Source of the DNA: CAVTJL01 sp963735065
Lineage (GTDB): Bacteria > Pseudomonadota > Alphaproteobacteria > Geminicoccales > Geminicoccaceae
Assembly: GCA_963735065.1 (NCBI GenBank)
Contig: CAVTJL010000009.1
Coordinates: forward strand, 69,033 to 133,032
Reading direction: 5' to 3'
Length of the DNA: 64,000 nt
The position numbers and the translations under genes are program-made. The notes below the pieces were generated by a model that had not been told where the DNA came from, made no database searches, and worked only from the letters and a program-made list of their open reading frames with translations. Shown here one piece after another: positions 1 through 8,030 of the stretch; the first letter of the stretch is position 1, and each line of letters starts with the position of its first letter.

Positions 1-1
1 T

Positions 2-436
2 CTCGAGGTGCTGACCGATCTGGCCCAGCAGGTGGTGCGCGACGGCGAGGGCGCCCAAAAGCTCATCGCGATCACGGTCGAGGGTGCCGTGTCCGACAAC
101 TCGGCACGACGCATCGGGCTCGCGATCGGCAACTCGCCGCTGGTCAAGACGGCGATCGCCGGCGGCGACGCCAACTGGGGCCGGATCGTCATGGCCGTGG
201 GCAAGGCCGGCGAGCCGGTCGAGCCCTGGCGCATCGGCGTCTCCTTCGGCGGGCATCTCGTCGCACGGGACGGCGGTGCCGTGCCCGACCTCGACGAGGC
301 GCCGGTGGCGGCCCATCTGCGCGGGCGCGAGATCGACATCCTGGTCTCGGTCGGCGGCGGCCCGGGCCGGGCCACCATCTGGACCTGCGATCTCACGCAC
401 GGCTACATCGACATCAATGCCGACTACCGCTCGTGA
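2..436 (+). CDS. argJ: ArgJ, bifunctional glutamate N-acetyltransferase/amino-acid acetyltransferase (C-terminal part)
   Basis: This is the 3' part of argJ; the gene begins before the window. ArgJ moves the acetyl group from N-acetylornithine to glutamate in the arginine pathway and can also acetylate glutamate from acetyl-CoA. The visible 144 residues form the C-terminal (beta) half: NSPLVKTAIAGGDANWGRI is the family's highly conserved glycine-rich segment, and the end DLTHGYIDINADYRS is the typical ArgJ C-terminus, where the last residues line the active site. The Thr autocleavage site lies upstream and is not seen. The stop overlaps the next gene, mutT, by 20 bases, so the two are probably co-transcribed. 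Confidence 0.95.
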   Translation, partial: LEVLTDLAQQVVRDGEGAQKLIAITVEGAVSDNSARRIGLAIGNSPLVKTAIAGGDANWGRIVMAVGKAGEPVEPWRIGVSFGGHLVARDGGAVPDLDEAPVAAHLRGREIDILVSVGGGPGRATIWTCDLTHGYIDINADYRS

Positions 437-830
437 GCTCGTCCTCGTCGTCGCCTGCGCGCTGATCGATCCCGACGGCCGGATCCTGATGGCGCAGCGC
501 CCGCCCGGCAAGGCGATGGCCGGGCTCTGGGAGCTGCCGGGCGGCAAGCTCGCACCCGGCGAGACCCCGGAGGACTGCCTGCTGCGTGAGCTCGACGAGG
601 AGCTGGGCGTCTCGACCAAAAGCGCCTGCCTCGCCCCCCTCACCTTCGCCTCGCACGCCTACCCGGACTTTCATCTCCTGATGCCGCTTTACGTCTGCCG
701 CAAATGGCGGGGCGAGCCGGTGGGGCGCGAGGGCCAGGCGCTGCGCTGGGTGAGGGCCAGGAATCTCCGCGAGCTGCCCATGCCGCCGGCCGACCTGCCG
801 CTGATCCCGTTCCTCGAGGAGCTGCTCTAG
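417..830 (+). CDS. mutT: MutT-type NUDIX hydrolase (8-oxo-dGTP diphosphatase)
   Basis: A 137-residue NUDIX protein, the usual length for MutT. A full NUDIX box (G-x5-E-x7-RELxEExGV) runs from about residue 43, starting GKLAPGE and ending RELDEELGV, with all the metal-binding glutamates. MutT removes 8-oxo-dGTP from the nucleotide pool and so prevents A:T to C:G mutations; the substrate here is inferred from family and length. The ATG at 417 lies inside argJ (20-base overlap) and gives MPTTARELVLVVACAL, which matches the usual start of the fold. A much longer frame is open upstream but is only a shadow of argJ. Confidence 0.9.
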   Translation: MPTTARELVLVVACALIDPDGRILMAQRPPGKAMAGLWELPGGKLAPGETPEDCLLRELDEELGVSTKSACLAPLTFASHAYPDFHLLMPLYVCRKWRGEPVGREGQALRWVRARNLRELPMPPADLPLIPFLEELL

Positions 831-847
831 CAGGCTGGCCCGACGGC

Positions 848-1774
848 GTGGAAACCATCCTCAACGTAGCGCTGCCCTTCTTCGCCGTGATCGCGGCGGG
901 CTATGCGGCACTGCGCTTCCGATTCCTCGACGAGGCCTCGATCGCCGGCCTCAACACCTTCGTCTTCTATGTGGCGCTGCCTGCCTTGCTGGTGGGCAAG
1001 CTCGAGAGCGCGCCCCTGGGCCAGCTGCTCGATTGGCGCCTCATCGTCGACTATTACGGCGCCACCCTGGCCCTTTATTTCGCCGTGGTGGGCGTCTCGG
1101 TGATGACCGGGACGGCGCTCGGCACGGCCTGCCTCAGGGCGTCGAGCGCCACCTTCACGAACTCGGGCTACATGGGGATAGCGCTGCTCCTCGCAGCCAT
1201 GGGCGGTGCCGCGACCCTGCCGGCGATCCTGGCCCTCTTCCTCGACAACATCATCGCCGTCCCGATCACCATCGCCTGCCTGGAGGCCGCCGGCGGCGGC
1301 ACCGGGCTCTCGGCCATCGGCCGCGTGCTGCGAAACCTCGTCCGCAACCCGCTGATGCTCTCGGTGGCGGCCGGCTTTCTCCTGACGGCGAGCGGCATCC
1401 ACCTGCCGACCCCGGCCAACGGCTTTCTCTCGATGCTGGGAGCGGCGGCCAGCCCCTGCGCCCTCTTCGCGCTGGGCGCCTCGCTGGTCGAGGTGCCACT
1501 GGGCTCGGGCCGTGCGGAGACGGGGCTGCTGACCCTGGTCAAGCTCGTGCTCCATCCGGCGCTGGTGGCCGTGATGGCGATCCTCGTGCTGCCGCTGTCG
1601 GGCCAGCTCGCCGCGGCCGCGATCATCACCGCCGCCCTGCCGACGGCGGCCACCGTCTTCGTGATCGCGCAGCGCTACGAGACCTTCGTGCTGCGCTCCT
1701 CCACGATCGTGCTGGTGACGCATCTCGGATCGACCATTACGCTGACGGCGCTTCTGGCCTACCTCACCCGCTGA
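848..1774 (+). CDS. AEC family transporter (auxin efflux carrier type)
   Basis: A 308-residue integral membrane protein with about ten hydrophobic segments in the two five-helix halves typical of the AEC (auxin efflux carrier) family. The first segment starts directly after the GTG at 848 (VETILNVALPFFAVIAAGY). Bacterial members export or import small carboxylates such as malate; the substrate here cannot be read from sequence. The GTG start was chosen because the upstream extension of the frame overlaps mutT in another frame and looks non-coding. The gene follows mutT by 17 bases. Confidence 0.85.
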   Translation: METILNVALPFFAVIAAGYAALRFRFLDEASIAGLNTFVFYVALPALLVGKLESAPLGQLLDWRLIVDYYGATLALYFAVVGVSVMTGTALGTACLRASSATFTNSGYMGIALLLAAMGGAATLPAILALFLDNIIAVPITIACLEAAGGGTGLSAIGRVLRNLVRNPLMLSVAAGFLLTASGIHLPTPANGFLSMLGAAASPCALFALGASLVEVPLGSGRAETGLLTLVKLVLHPALVAVMAILVLPLSGQLAAAAIITAALPTAATVFVIAQRYETFVLRSSTIVLVTHLGSTITLTALLAYLTR

Positions 1775-1811
1775 CCACCACCCCACCAGCCTAATCAGGG
1801 AGACGACCACG

Positions 1812-2201
1812 ATGGTGCAGCCGATCGAGTACGAGGACGCCTCGCCCGAGGTCCGGGCCGTCTACGACGACATCATGACCAGCCGGAACGTCAAGGGCGT
1901 CAACAATTTCTGGAAGTACCTCGCCCACGATCCGCGCACGCTGAAGCGGACCTGGGAGAGCATCAAGGAGGTGATGGCGCCGGGCAGCCTCGACGAGCTC
2001 ACCAAGGAGATGCTCTACGTCGCGGTCAGCATCTCCAACGGCTGCGAGTACTGCATCGCCAGCCACGGAGCGGCCGCCCGCAAGGCCGGCATGACCGAGG
2101 AGATGTTCGGCGAGCTCGTGGCGGTGGTCGGCATGGCCAACGAGACCAACCGCATCGTCCAGGGCTGGCGCGTGCCGGTGGACGAGCGCTTCAACCGCTG
2201 A
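1812..2201 (+). CDS. Carboxymuconolactone decarboxylase family protein (AhpD-like)
   Basis: A 129-residue protein of the CMD/AhpD alkylhydroperoxidase-like family. The redox motif CEYCIASH is present, with cysteines at about residues 78 and 81 and histidine 85, as in AhpD and other peroxidase-active members rather than true decarboxylases. The likely role is thiol-dependent peroxide reduction, with the partner unknown. The start ATG at 1812 is preceded by GGGAGA 7-8 bases upstream. The gene stands 37 bases after the transporter on the same strand. Confidence 0.85.
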   Translation: MVQPIEYEDASPEVRAVYDDIMTSRNVKGVNNFWKYLAHDPRTLKRTWESIKEVMAPGSLDELTKEMLYVAVSISNGCEYCIASHGAAARKAGMTEEMFGELVAVVGMANETNRIVQGWRVPVDERFNR

Positions 2202-2218
2202 GCCCTACCCGGCTTCCG

Positions 2219-2647
2219 TCACCAGCGGCGGTAGGGACCGATGAAGAGGTCCCCCGTCGCCCGGCGGAGCAGGAAGGTGATCCGCCGCCGCCGGCGATGC
2301 TCGTCGCGGTCGTGGCGCAGGTGACAGCGCTGGCAGAGCGCCATCAGGTTCCGGAAACGCGAGTTGCCCGGATCGTGGTCGAGATGGGCGGTGCCGAGCG
2401 TGAAGCGCCGGTCCTGCACGGCGCAATAATCGACGATGTCCGGCCACTGGGCGGGCTTGCCGGCGTCGTCGCGCCAGATCTGCTGCTCGGGATCGAACCA
2501 GCGCCCGTCCGGCAGCTGCTTCACCGCGACGCGATGGGGTCGCCCGCAGCGCTCGCAGCGGCCCCGCGCCCGACCGAAGCGGATGCTCCGGCTGATGATC
2601 GGCCAGTCGATCGGATAGAACCAGCGAAGATCATCGTGGATCGGCAT
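2219..2647 (-). CDS. HNH-type zinc-finger/endonuclease-like protein
   Basis: A 142-residue protein with an HNH-like core: a CERCGRPH knuckle near residue 30, then TAHLDHDPGNSRFRNLMALC and CQRCHLRHD toward the C-terminus. The His-Asp-His segment followed by an Asn and two CxxC pairs is the usual zinc-bound HNH layout. Similar small proteins are widespread in Alphaproteobacteria, often with no known target. The start ATG at 2647 (MPIHDDLRWFYPIDW) is chosen because the long upstream extension of the frame is low-complexity and overlaps the divergent lipoprotein gene. Cellular role unknown. Confidence 0.75.
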   Translation of the reverse strand: MPIHDDLRWFYPIDWPIISRSIRFGRARGRCERCGRPHRVAVKQLPDGRWFDPEQQIWRDDAGKPAQWPDIVDYCAVQDRRFTLGTAHLDHDPGNSRFRNLMALCQRCHLRHDRDEHRRRRRITFLLRRATGDLFIGPYRRW

Positions 2648-2763
2648 CGGCGTCGGCTCCGTTCGCCCGCCTTTCCTAGCGCGAAAGTGGTGCCGCGGCC
2701 ACGTGCCTCTCTCGACGTTCGGGCGCCGCCCGCTCACATAGGATGCGCTGGCGGGAGTGGCGG

Positions 2764-3339
2764 ATGAGGCAGGCGATGCGCGGTCAATGTCGTGCGGCAG
2801 CGGCGATGCTCGTAGCGCTGGCGCTCGCCTCGTGCGCGGCCGAGCCGGAGGTCCGCTCCTCGGGCGGGCCGAGCAACGGGAGCGCCAGGAAGCTTCTCGC
2901 CGAGGCCACCAAGGCGGGCCCCGTGCCGGCCGTGATCCTCGGAGCACCGGCGACCCTGCCACCGGCGCGCGCTGCCCAGCTGGCGGCGCAGGGCATCTCG
3001 GGCCTCGACGTGCGCTTCGCGCCCGTGGCGGCGCAACCGCCCGGCCCGCATCTCGTGCTGATGTTCGATGCCTCGCCGGCGCTCACCGGGGAGGCCGCCT
3101 GCACGGCGACCCAGCCCGACGGTGCCATCAGCGAGCGGCCCAGGCTGGCGGCAGTGTTCTGCCAAGGCACCGCGCCCGTGGCCGAGGTGCAGGGCACGGC
3201 CGCGGGGACCGACACGCGTGCCATCGAGCGCCTCATCTGGCAGTCGACCGACCAGCTGTTCCCGGACGACTATGCCGACACCTATGGCCTCAACCTTTTC
3301 GGCTGGCGCGTCACGTTCGGCGGCTCGTTCGGCTTTTGA
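2764..3339 (+). CDS. Predicted lipoprotein of unknown function
   Basis: A 191-residue protein with a signal peptide and lipobox (LALASC), so Cys near residue 24 would be lipidated. The rest has a conserved-looking C-terminus (DDYADTYGLNLFGWRVTFGG) but no domain that I recognise. The ATG at 2764 is preceded by GGGAG with a 6-base gap; an in-frame ATG at 2743 is possible but lacks a good ribosome site. The gene is transcribed away from the HNH gene and toward the PRC-barrel gene. Confidence 0.7.
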   Translation: MRQAMRGQCRAAAAMLVALALASCAAEPEVRSSGGPSNGSARKLLAEATKAGPVPAVILGAPATLPPARAAQLAAQGISGLDVRFAPVAAQPPGPHLVLMFDASPALTGEAACTATQPDGAISERPRLAAVFCQGTAPVAEVQGTAAGTDTRAIERLIWQSTDQLFPDDYADTYGLNLFGWRVTFGGSFGF

Positions 3340-3372
3340 GCCCAAGGCCGGGCCGCGAGCCCGCAACGAGAA

Positions 3373-3398
3373 GAGCCCGCCCCTTGCGGGGCGGGCTC
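3373..3398 (-). terminator. Strong hairpin between convergent genes
   Basis: Perfect 11-base arms (3373-3383 and 3388-3398) with a TTGC loop. On the minus strand the arm is followed by TTCTCGTT, a weak U tract, so it best serves the PRC-barrel gene; it may also stop the lipoprotein transcript. Confidence 0.65.
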
Positions 3399-3445
3399 GG
3401 CTCGCGCACGGAGAGATCGGCTCTCCGGCGAGGTGATGTCGGCGC

Positions 3446-4162
3446 CTACTGCGCCACGGTGCCCGAGGCCGTGGGATCGAGGCTCTGGGTTGCCTGGGCA
3501 ACCTTGAACTCCGGCATGTTCTCGACCTCGTTCTGCGTGACGCCGCGGGCCTTGATGCCCTCGCCCGGCGCCATGGTGACCTCGCTCATGTCGAGCGCTA
3601 TCGTCTTGGCGCCGAGGCCCAGGAAGCCGCCGCTCGAGATCACGAGCTTCTCGATCTTCCCGGTCGACGAGTCGACGACCGCATCCGAGACCTCGCCAAG
3701 CGACTTGCCGTCGGACCCATAGACCTTCTGGCCGATGATGTCCTTGGCGCTCACGGGCGGCCCGGCGGGCTGCTCGGACGCCGCGGTCTGGCTGTCGGAT
3801 GCCGACGTGCCGGCCGGCGCCATCGGCTGCTGGGCGGCCTGCCCCGCACCCTGGTCGGTGGCGGGCTGCTGGGCGGTGGTGCTGCCGGTGTCCGCCGGCT
3901 GCTTCGCCATCGTCCCACTATCGGCATTGGCCGGCGGCGTGATCGTCTGCTCCGCCGAGGTGCCCGTCGATCCGGTCTCGGCGGTCGTGCCGCCGTTCGC
4001 CGTGCCCATCTTCTCCGGCGGGGCCATCGGCTTGGCCGGTGCCGGCGCCGTGGCGGCCGGCGCCTGCCCCTGCGAGGTGTCGGTGGACGTGGAATTCTGG
4101 GCCAGGGCGGTGCCGGCCAGAATCGCGAAGACCGAAGCAGCACTGAGTAGTGTTCTGCGCAT
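3446..4162 (-). CDS. Exported PRC-barrel domain protein
   Basis: A 238-residue protein with an N-terminal signal peptide (MRRTLLSAASVFAILAGTALA), a low-complexity Ala/Pro/Thr/Gln-rich linker of roughly 120 residues, and a C-terminal PRC-barrel domain starting near VSAKDIIGQKVYGSDGKSLG. PRC-barrel proteins of this exported kind are common in Alphaproteobacteria and are often stress-induced; the ligand is unknown. The ATG at 4162 follows a strong GGAGGAG ribosome site. The frame stays open upstream without a signal-like sequence, so that extension is rejected. Confidence 0.8.
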   Translation of the reverse strand: MRRTLLSAASVFAILAGTALAQNSTSTDTSQGQAPAATAPAPAKPMAPPEKMGTANGGTTAETGSTGTSAEQTITPPANADSGTMAKQPADTGSTTAQQPATDQGAGQAAQQPMAPAGTSASDSQTAASEQPAGPPVSAKDIIGQKVYGSDGKSLGEVSDAVVDSSTGKIEKLVISSGGFLGLGAKTIALDMSEVTMAPGEGIKARGVTQNEVENMPEFKVAQATQSLDPTASGTVAQ

Positions 4163-4333
4163 GGCTAGCTCCTCCAAGAAACTTGATTGACTGCAACCTT
4201 GCGTCGGCAGCAGAACGGGTGACGCATCGACCCGGTTCCTGATTCTTCCTTTTTCGGAACCAGGAAGATCCAGGGCCATTTCACCGGCTCGGGGGAGTCT
4301 GTCCTTGGAGAAGCGAGCCGCCGCCTGCGGCGC

Positions 4334-4843
4334 TCAGATGCACTTGAAGTAGTCGAAGGGCTCGAGGCAGAGACGGCAGCGGTAGAGCGCCTTGCAGGCG
4401 GTCGACCCGAAGGCCGCCACGAGCTCCGTCTCGGTGGAGCCGCAGCGCGGGCAGGCGACATCCGGGCTCGCCCCGAGGAGCGCCCGCTTGTTGGAGGTCG
4501 TCGTCGCGGGCGGCGCTATGCCGAAGGCGTTGAGCTTCTCGCGGCCGGCTTCCGTCAGCCAGTCGGATGTCCAGGCGGGGGCGAGCACGGTGTCGATCTC
4601 GACCGCGGCAAAGCCCGCGGCCCCGAGCGCCCGTCGGATGTCCTGCTCGATCACGCCCATGGCGGGACAGCCGGAATAGGTGGGCGTGATCCTGACGGTG
4701 ATGCCTGCCCTCGTGACCTCGACGGCGCGGACGATGCCGAGGTCGACAACGCTGAGGACGGGGATCTCGGGGTCGGTCACGGTCTCGAGCAGGGTCCAGA
4801 CCCGCTGCTCGACCTCGGTCGCGTCTCCTCGCTCCGTCACCAT
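4334..4843 (-). CDS. paaD: Phenylacetyl-CoA epoxidase subunit PaaD
   Basis: A 169-residue PaaD. The N-terminal part is a MIP18/SufT-like (DUF59) domain with TVTDPEIPVLSVVDLGIVR and TYSGCPAM; the C-terminus carries the zinc ribbon (CPRCGSTETE, then CRLCLEPFDYFKC) that is specific to PaaD. PaaD is needed to mature the PaaABC(E) complex, probably through Fe-S or di-iron assembly. The ATG at 4843 overlaps paaC by 7 bases, so translation is coupled. It is the last gene of the paaABCD operon. Confidence 0.95.
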   Translation of the reverse strand: MVTERGDATEVEQRVWTLLETVTDPEIPVLSVVDLGIVRAVEVTRAGITVRITPTYSGCPAMGVIEQDIRRALGAAGFAAVEIDTVLAPAWTSDWLTEAGREKLNAFGIAPPATTTSNKRALLGASPDVACPRCGSTETELVAAFGSTACKALYRCRLCLEPFDYFKCI

Positions 4844-5613
4844 TGCCTTGCATCCGGATAGGCGCGCCGCAGGAACTGCATCTCCGCCAGCATCCGGCCC
4901 AGATGCTCGCTGTGCATCCGGCCGTCCTTCCCGCCCCGGTGCATCCATGCGTCGGCGGGGCGCACCAGGGTGGCGTCCGCGAGGACCTGGTCGACACAGG
5001 CATCCCAGGCGGGACGGAGGAAGTCGAGATCCGGGCCGATGCCCCGGTGATGGATCAGGCGATCGACCTCGTCGGCGGCGAAGAGCTCGCCCGTATAGGG
5101 CCAAAGCTCATCCAGCGCCCGCTGCATCCGCTCGCGGCTCTCGTCGGTGCCGTCGCCCAGCCGAACCACCCATTGGGCGGCGTGGCCGAGATGGTAGGCG
5201 ATCTCCTTGGACGACTTTTCGGCGATCGCCACGAGACGTCGATCGGCCGACGCCTTGAGCGCGTCATAGTGCTCGCGGTCGTAGGCGGCCATCAGGAAGA
5301 CACGGCCGATCTGCTGGGCGAAATCCCCATTGGGCTGCTCGACGATCAGCGCGTTCCTGAACTCGCCCACATCGCGGCCGTAGGCCAGGTCGTCCTCGGA
5401 GCGCCCACGGCCCTCGACCTCGCCCGCATAGGTCAGCAGCAGGCGGGCACGGCCCAGGAGATCGAGCGCCACATTGGCCAGCGCCATCTCCTCCTCGAGC
5501 TGCGGGGCGCGGCCGACGAGCTCGGCCAGCCGCTGCGCCAGGATGAGGCTGTTGTCGCCGAGGCGGAGCAGATAGTCGAAGAGCGCTTCCCGCTCGTCCA
5601 TCGCCGGCCTCAC
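4837..5613 (-). CDS. paaC: Phenylacetyl-CoA epoxidase structural subunit PaaC
   Basis: A 258-residue PaaC, full length. It has the ferritin-like four-helix fold seen in LGDNSLILAQRLAELVGRAP and the EEEMALANVALDLLGRARL helix. PaaC pairs with the catalytic PaaA in the multicomponent mono-oxygenase that makes 1,2-epoxyphenylacetyl-CoA. It has no catalytic iron of its own in characterised systems. It overlaps paaB by 4 bases and paaD by 7. Confidence 0.95.
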   Translation of the reverse strand: MRPAMDEREALFDYLLRLGDNSLILAQRLAELVGRAPQLEEEMALANVALDLLGRARLLLTYAGEVEGRGRSEDDLAYGRDVGEFRNALIVEQPNGDFAQQIGRVFLMAAYDREHYDALKASADRRLVAIAEKSSKEIAYHLGHAAQWVVRLGDGTDESRERMQRALDELWPYTGELFAADEVDRLIHHRGIGPDLDFLRPAWDACVDQVLADATLVRPADAWMHRGGKDGRMHSEHLGRMLAEMQFLRRAYPDARQW

Positions 5614-5897
5614 ATGTGAGTCACGTCGTCCGGCACGCTGTAGAAGGTGGCATGGCGGTAGGCCTTGTCGTCGGCCGGCGCGAAGAGCGCCTCCTTGTCC
5701 TCCGCCTGCGAGGCGGTGACGGCAGCGGAGGGCACGACCCAGATCGATGCCGCCTCGCCGCGCCTTGTGTAGAGGTCGCGGGCGGCGCCCAGCGCCATCG
5801 CGGGATCGGCGGCGTGCAGGCTTCCCACGTGGCGATGCGAGAGGCCGTTGCGGGGCCGGATGAAGACCTCGAAAAGCGGCCAGTCGCGCTCGGTCAT
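5610..5897 (-). CDS. paaB: Phenylacetyl-CoA epoxidase subunit PaaB
   Basis: A 95-residue PaaB; the sequence WPLFEVFIRPRNGLSHRHVGSLHA is diagnostic of the family. PaaB bridges PaaAC heterodimers in the epoxidase complex. It starts 18 bases after paaA and overlaps paaC by 4 bases, so the order A-B-C-D is kept in one transcript. Confidence 0.96.
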   Translation of the reverse strand: MTERDWPLFEVFIRPRNGLSHRHVGSLHAADPAMALGAARDLYTRRGEAASIWVVPSAAVTASQAEDKEALFAPADDKAYRHATFYSVPDDVTHM

Positions 5898-5915
5898 CCA
5901 GGCTCTCCCGATGGC

Positions 5916-6932
5916 TCAGGCGGCGCGGCGCGCGCGCCTCCGCTCGGCATGGGCGAGCGCCGCCTCGCGGACCCAGGCACCCTCGGCATGGGCCCGGCGC
6001 CGCTGCTCGAGGCGCTGCCGGTTGCAGGGCCCCTCCCCGGCCAGCACCCGGCGGAACTCCTCCCAGTCGAGCGGGCCGAAATCATAGTGCCCTGTGGCGG
6101 CGTTCCAGCGCAACTCGGGATCGGGCACGGCGAGGCCCAGCCGCTGGGCCTGGGGCACGGTCACGTCGACGAACTTCTGGCGCAGCTCGTCATTGCCGAC
6201 GCGCTTGATCTTCCAGCGCATCGACTGTGCCGAATGCACGGAGTCGCCGTCGGGCGGCCCGAACATCATGAGCGAAGGCCACCACCAGCGATCGAGCGCG
6301 TCCTGCGCCATCCGCCGCTGCGCTTGCGTGCCGGCCGCCATCGCCATCATGATCTCGTAGCCCTGGCGCTGGTGGAAGCTCTCTTCCCGGCAGATCCGCA
6401 CCATGGCCCGGGCATAGGGGCCGTAGGAGCAGCGCTGCAGCGGCACCTGGTTCATGATGGCGGCACCGTCGACCAGCCAGCCGATGGCGCCGATGTCGGC
6501 CCAGGACAGCGTCGGGTAGTTGAAGATCGAGCTGTATTTGGACCGCCCGTCGAGGAGCTGCTGGACCAGCTCGGCCCGGCTGGTGCCGAGCGTCTCGGCG
6601 GCGCTGTAGAGATAGAGGCCATGCCCGGCCTCGTCCTGGATCTTGGCGAGCAGGATGGCCTTGCGCTGCAGGGTGGGTGCCCTGGTCAGCCAGTTGGCCT
6701 CGGGCAGCATGCCGACGATCTCGGAATGGGCGTGCTGGGCCATCTGCCGGATCAGCGTGCGGCGATAGGCATCCGGCATCCAGTCCTGCGGCTCGACCCG
6801 CGTCTCGGCGTCGATGCGCTCCTCGAAGCGCCGGAGCCGCGCATCCTCGCCACCAGCCGCCGATGCCTCGACGGCGCCAATCGATGCGTCGGGCGATGCG
6901 TCGGCCGATGCGCCGGGTCGCTCGCTGTCCAT
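5916..6932 (-). CDS. paaA: Phenylacetyl-CoA epoxidase catalytic subunit PaaA
   Basis: A 338-residue PaaA, the di-iron catalytic subunit that epoxidises the ring of phenylacetyl-CoA. Conserved stretches include QMAQHAHSEIVGMLPE, KIQDEAGHGLYLYSAAETLG (an ExxH di-iron ligand pair) and ICREESFHQRQGYE (a second one). The ATG at 6932 follows a GAGGG site. The N-terminus has about 30 extra residues rich in Ala, Asp and Ser (ADASPDASIGAVEASAAG), encoded by a short GATGCGTCG-like repeat, so a later start is possible. No paaE reductase gene follows in the window. Confidence 0.95.
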   Translation of the reverse strand: MDSERPGASADASPDASIGAVEASAAGGEDARLRRFEERIDAETRVEPQDWMPDAYRRTLIRQMAQHAHSEIVGMLPEANWLTRAPTLQRKAILLAKIQDEAGHGLYLYSAAETLGTSRAELVQQLLDGRSKYSSIFNYPTLSWADIGAIGWLVDGAAIMNQVPLQRCSYGPYARAMVRICREESFHQRQGYEIMMAMAAGTQAQRRMAQDALDRWWWPSLMMFGPPDGDSVHSAQSMRWKIKRVGNDELRQKFVDVTVPQAQRLGLAVPDPELRWNAATGHYDFGPLDWEEFRRVLAGEGPCNRQRLEQRRRAHAEGAWVREAALAHAERRRARRAA

Positions 6933-6993
6933 GATCGCCCCCTCGGGGTGCTCGTCGACCTCGGCCTTGATATGACGCCCCGACGGCCAGGCT

Positions 6994-7302
6994 TCAACGC
7001 GATGCGTCGTCCTGGGCGCGCTGCTTGGCCTGCGCCAGCCAGTAGAGCGGGTCGGACGGATCATCGAGCCTGCGCTCGTAGACGCCCACCAGCCGGCTGT
7101 CCCGCCCGGCGTCGGGCTGCCGGTAGCAGTCGATGTCGGCCAGGGTCCGGTAGCAGAAGACCATCCGCTCGACCGGCTCCGGGCCGGAGCCGCATCCCGC
7201 CAGCGCCCCGGCCACAAGCAGGGCCAACGGCCACACTCGGCCACGATCGGGCGCAGGCCCGGGCGCTGGTCGGTGGCTGTCGAGGGCGTAGCGCGTTAGC
7301 AT
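6994..7302 (-). CDS. Small predicted lipoprotein
   Basis: A 102-residue protein with a long N-terminus, a hydrophobic stretch VWPLALLVAGALAGC ending in a lipobox cysteine, and a short mature part (RMVFCYRTLADIDCYRQPDAG). The pattern FCYRTLADIDCY recurs in small alphaproteobacterial lipoproteins. Function unknown. It lies 61 bases upstream of paaA on the same strand and may share its promoter region, but nothing ties it to aromatic catabolism. The start is uncertain; the ATG at 7302 is the first plausible one. Confidence 0.6.
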   Translation of the reverse strand: MLTRYALDSHRPAPGPAPDRGRVWPLALLVAGALAGCGSGPEPVERMVFCYRTLADIDCYRQPDAGRDSRLVGVYERRLDDPSDPLYWLAQAKQRAQDDASR

Positions 7303-7396
7303 GCCGGCAACTATGGCTTCATCGGCCCGCCGAGCGGGCGCCCACAGCGACGTCCACACCCTCGGGTGCTCGGATCAGCAACACTAGGAGGGTCAA

Positions 7397-8023
7397 GTGA
7401 GGATTTCCCTCGCACGGCGGCGGCTGATCGGGGCGGCAGCCCTGGCACCGCTGCTGCGGGCGGTGCCGGCGTGGGCCGACGATGCCGTCGGTCGGGTCGA
7501 CCGTCAGTCGGGCAGCGTGGTCGCGATCCGCGACCGGCAGCCTCGCGTCCTGGTCGTCGGCGCATCCGTCTTCGCCGACAATTCGGTGCGGACCAGCGCC
7601 GACGGGAAGGCACGGATCGTCTTCGCGAGCGGCCTCGTGCTGGTGCTCGGCCCGGGCTCGGTCGTCGAGCTGCAGCGCTACTTCGTCGATTCCGGCAATG
7701 GCGGCATCGAGGTCCTGATGCGTCTCGTCACCGGCATCGTGCGCCTGATCGACGAGGCGGTCGCCGGGCCCGTCGAGCTGCAGGTCGAGACCAGGGAGGC
7801 GATCGCCTCGGTGCGCTCGACCGACTGGATCTGCATCCGTGGCCCGGACGGCACGGCCGTCTTCACCGCGCGCGGCACCGTCCAGGTGGCGGGCGAAGGG
7901 AGCGCCGGCGTGACGCTGACGGCCGGCCAGGGCACGGACGTGGCGCCCGGCGCGGCACCGACCGAGCCCAAGATCTGGGGTGCCGCCCGGCGCGATCAGG
8001 CGCTGGCGCTCACCACCCTCTAG
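7397..8023 (+). CDS. Exported FecR-domain protein
   Basis: A 208-residue protein with an N-terminal export signal that contains a possible twin-arginine motif (LARRRLIGAAALA), then a FecR domain (GRVDRQSGSVVAIR, then FADNSVRTSADGKARIVFASG, then RSTDWICIRGPDGTAVF). Here there is no N-terminal anti-sigma region, so it is not a FecR-type sigma regulator but a periplasmic FecR-like sensor or scaffold. The GTG start has an excellent AGGAGGG site 5 bases upstream. It is followed after 7 bases by a CHASE2 adenylate cyclase, a pairing seen repeatedly in Proteobacteria. Confidence 0.85.
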   Translation: MRISLARRRLIGAAALAPLLRAVPAWADDAVGRVDRQSGSVVAIRDRQPRVLVVGASVFADNSVRTSADGKARIVFASGLVLVLGPGSVVELQRYFVDSGNGGIEVLMRLVTGIVRLIDEAVAGPVELQVETREAIASVRSTDWICIRGPDGTAVFTARGTVQVAGEGSAGVTLTAGQGTDVAPGAAPTEPKIWGAARRDQALALTTL

Positions 8024-8030
8024 GGCGGTC

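Noticed and set aside
6880..6930. Short GATGCGTCG-like repeat in the paaA 5' end as possible CRISPR or VNTR
   Set aside because: Only a few imperfect copies inside a coding Ala/Asp/Ser-rich segment; no spacers.
5616..7400. A 594-residue open frame on the plus strand
   Set aside because: It is antisense to paaABC; no start signal, composition follows the codon bias of paa genes.
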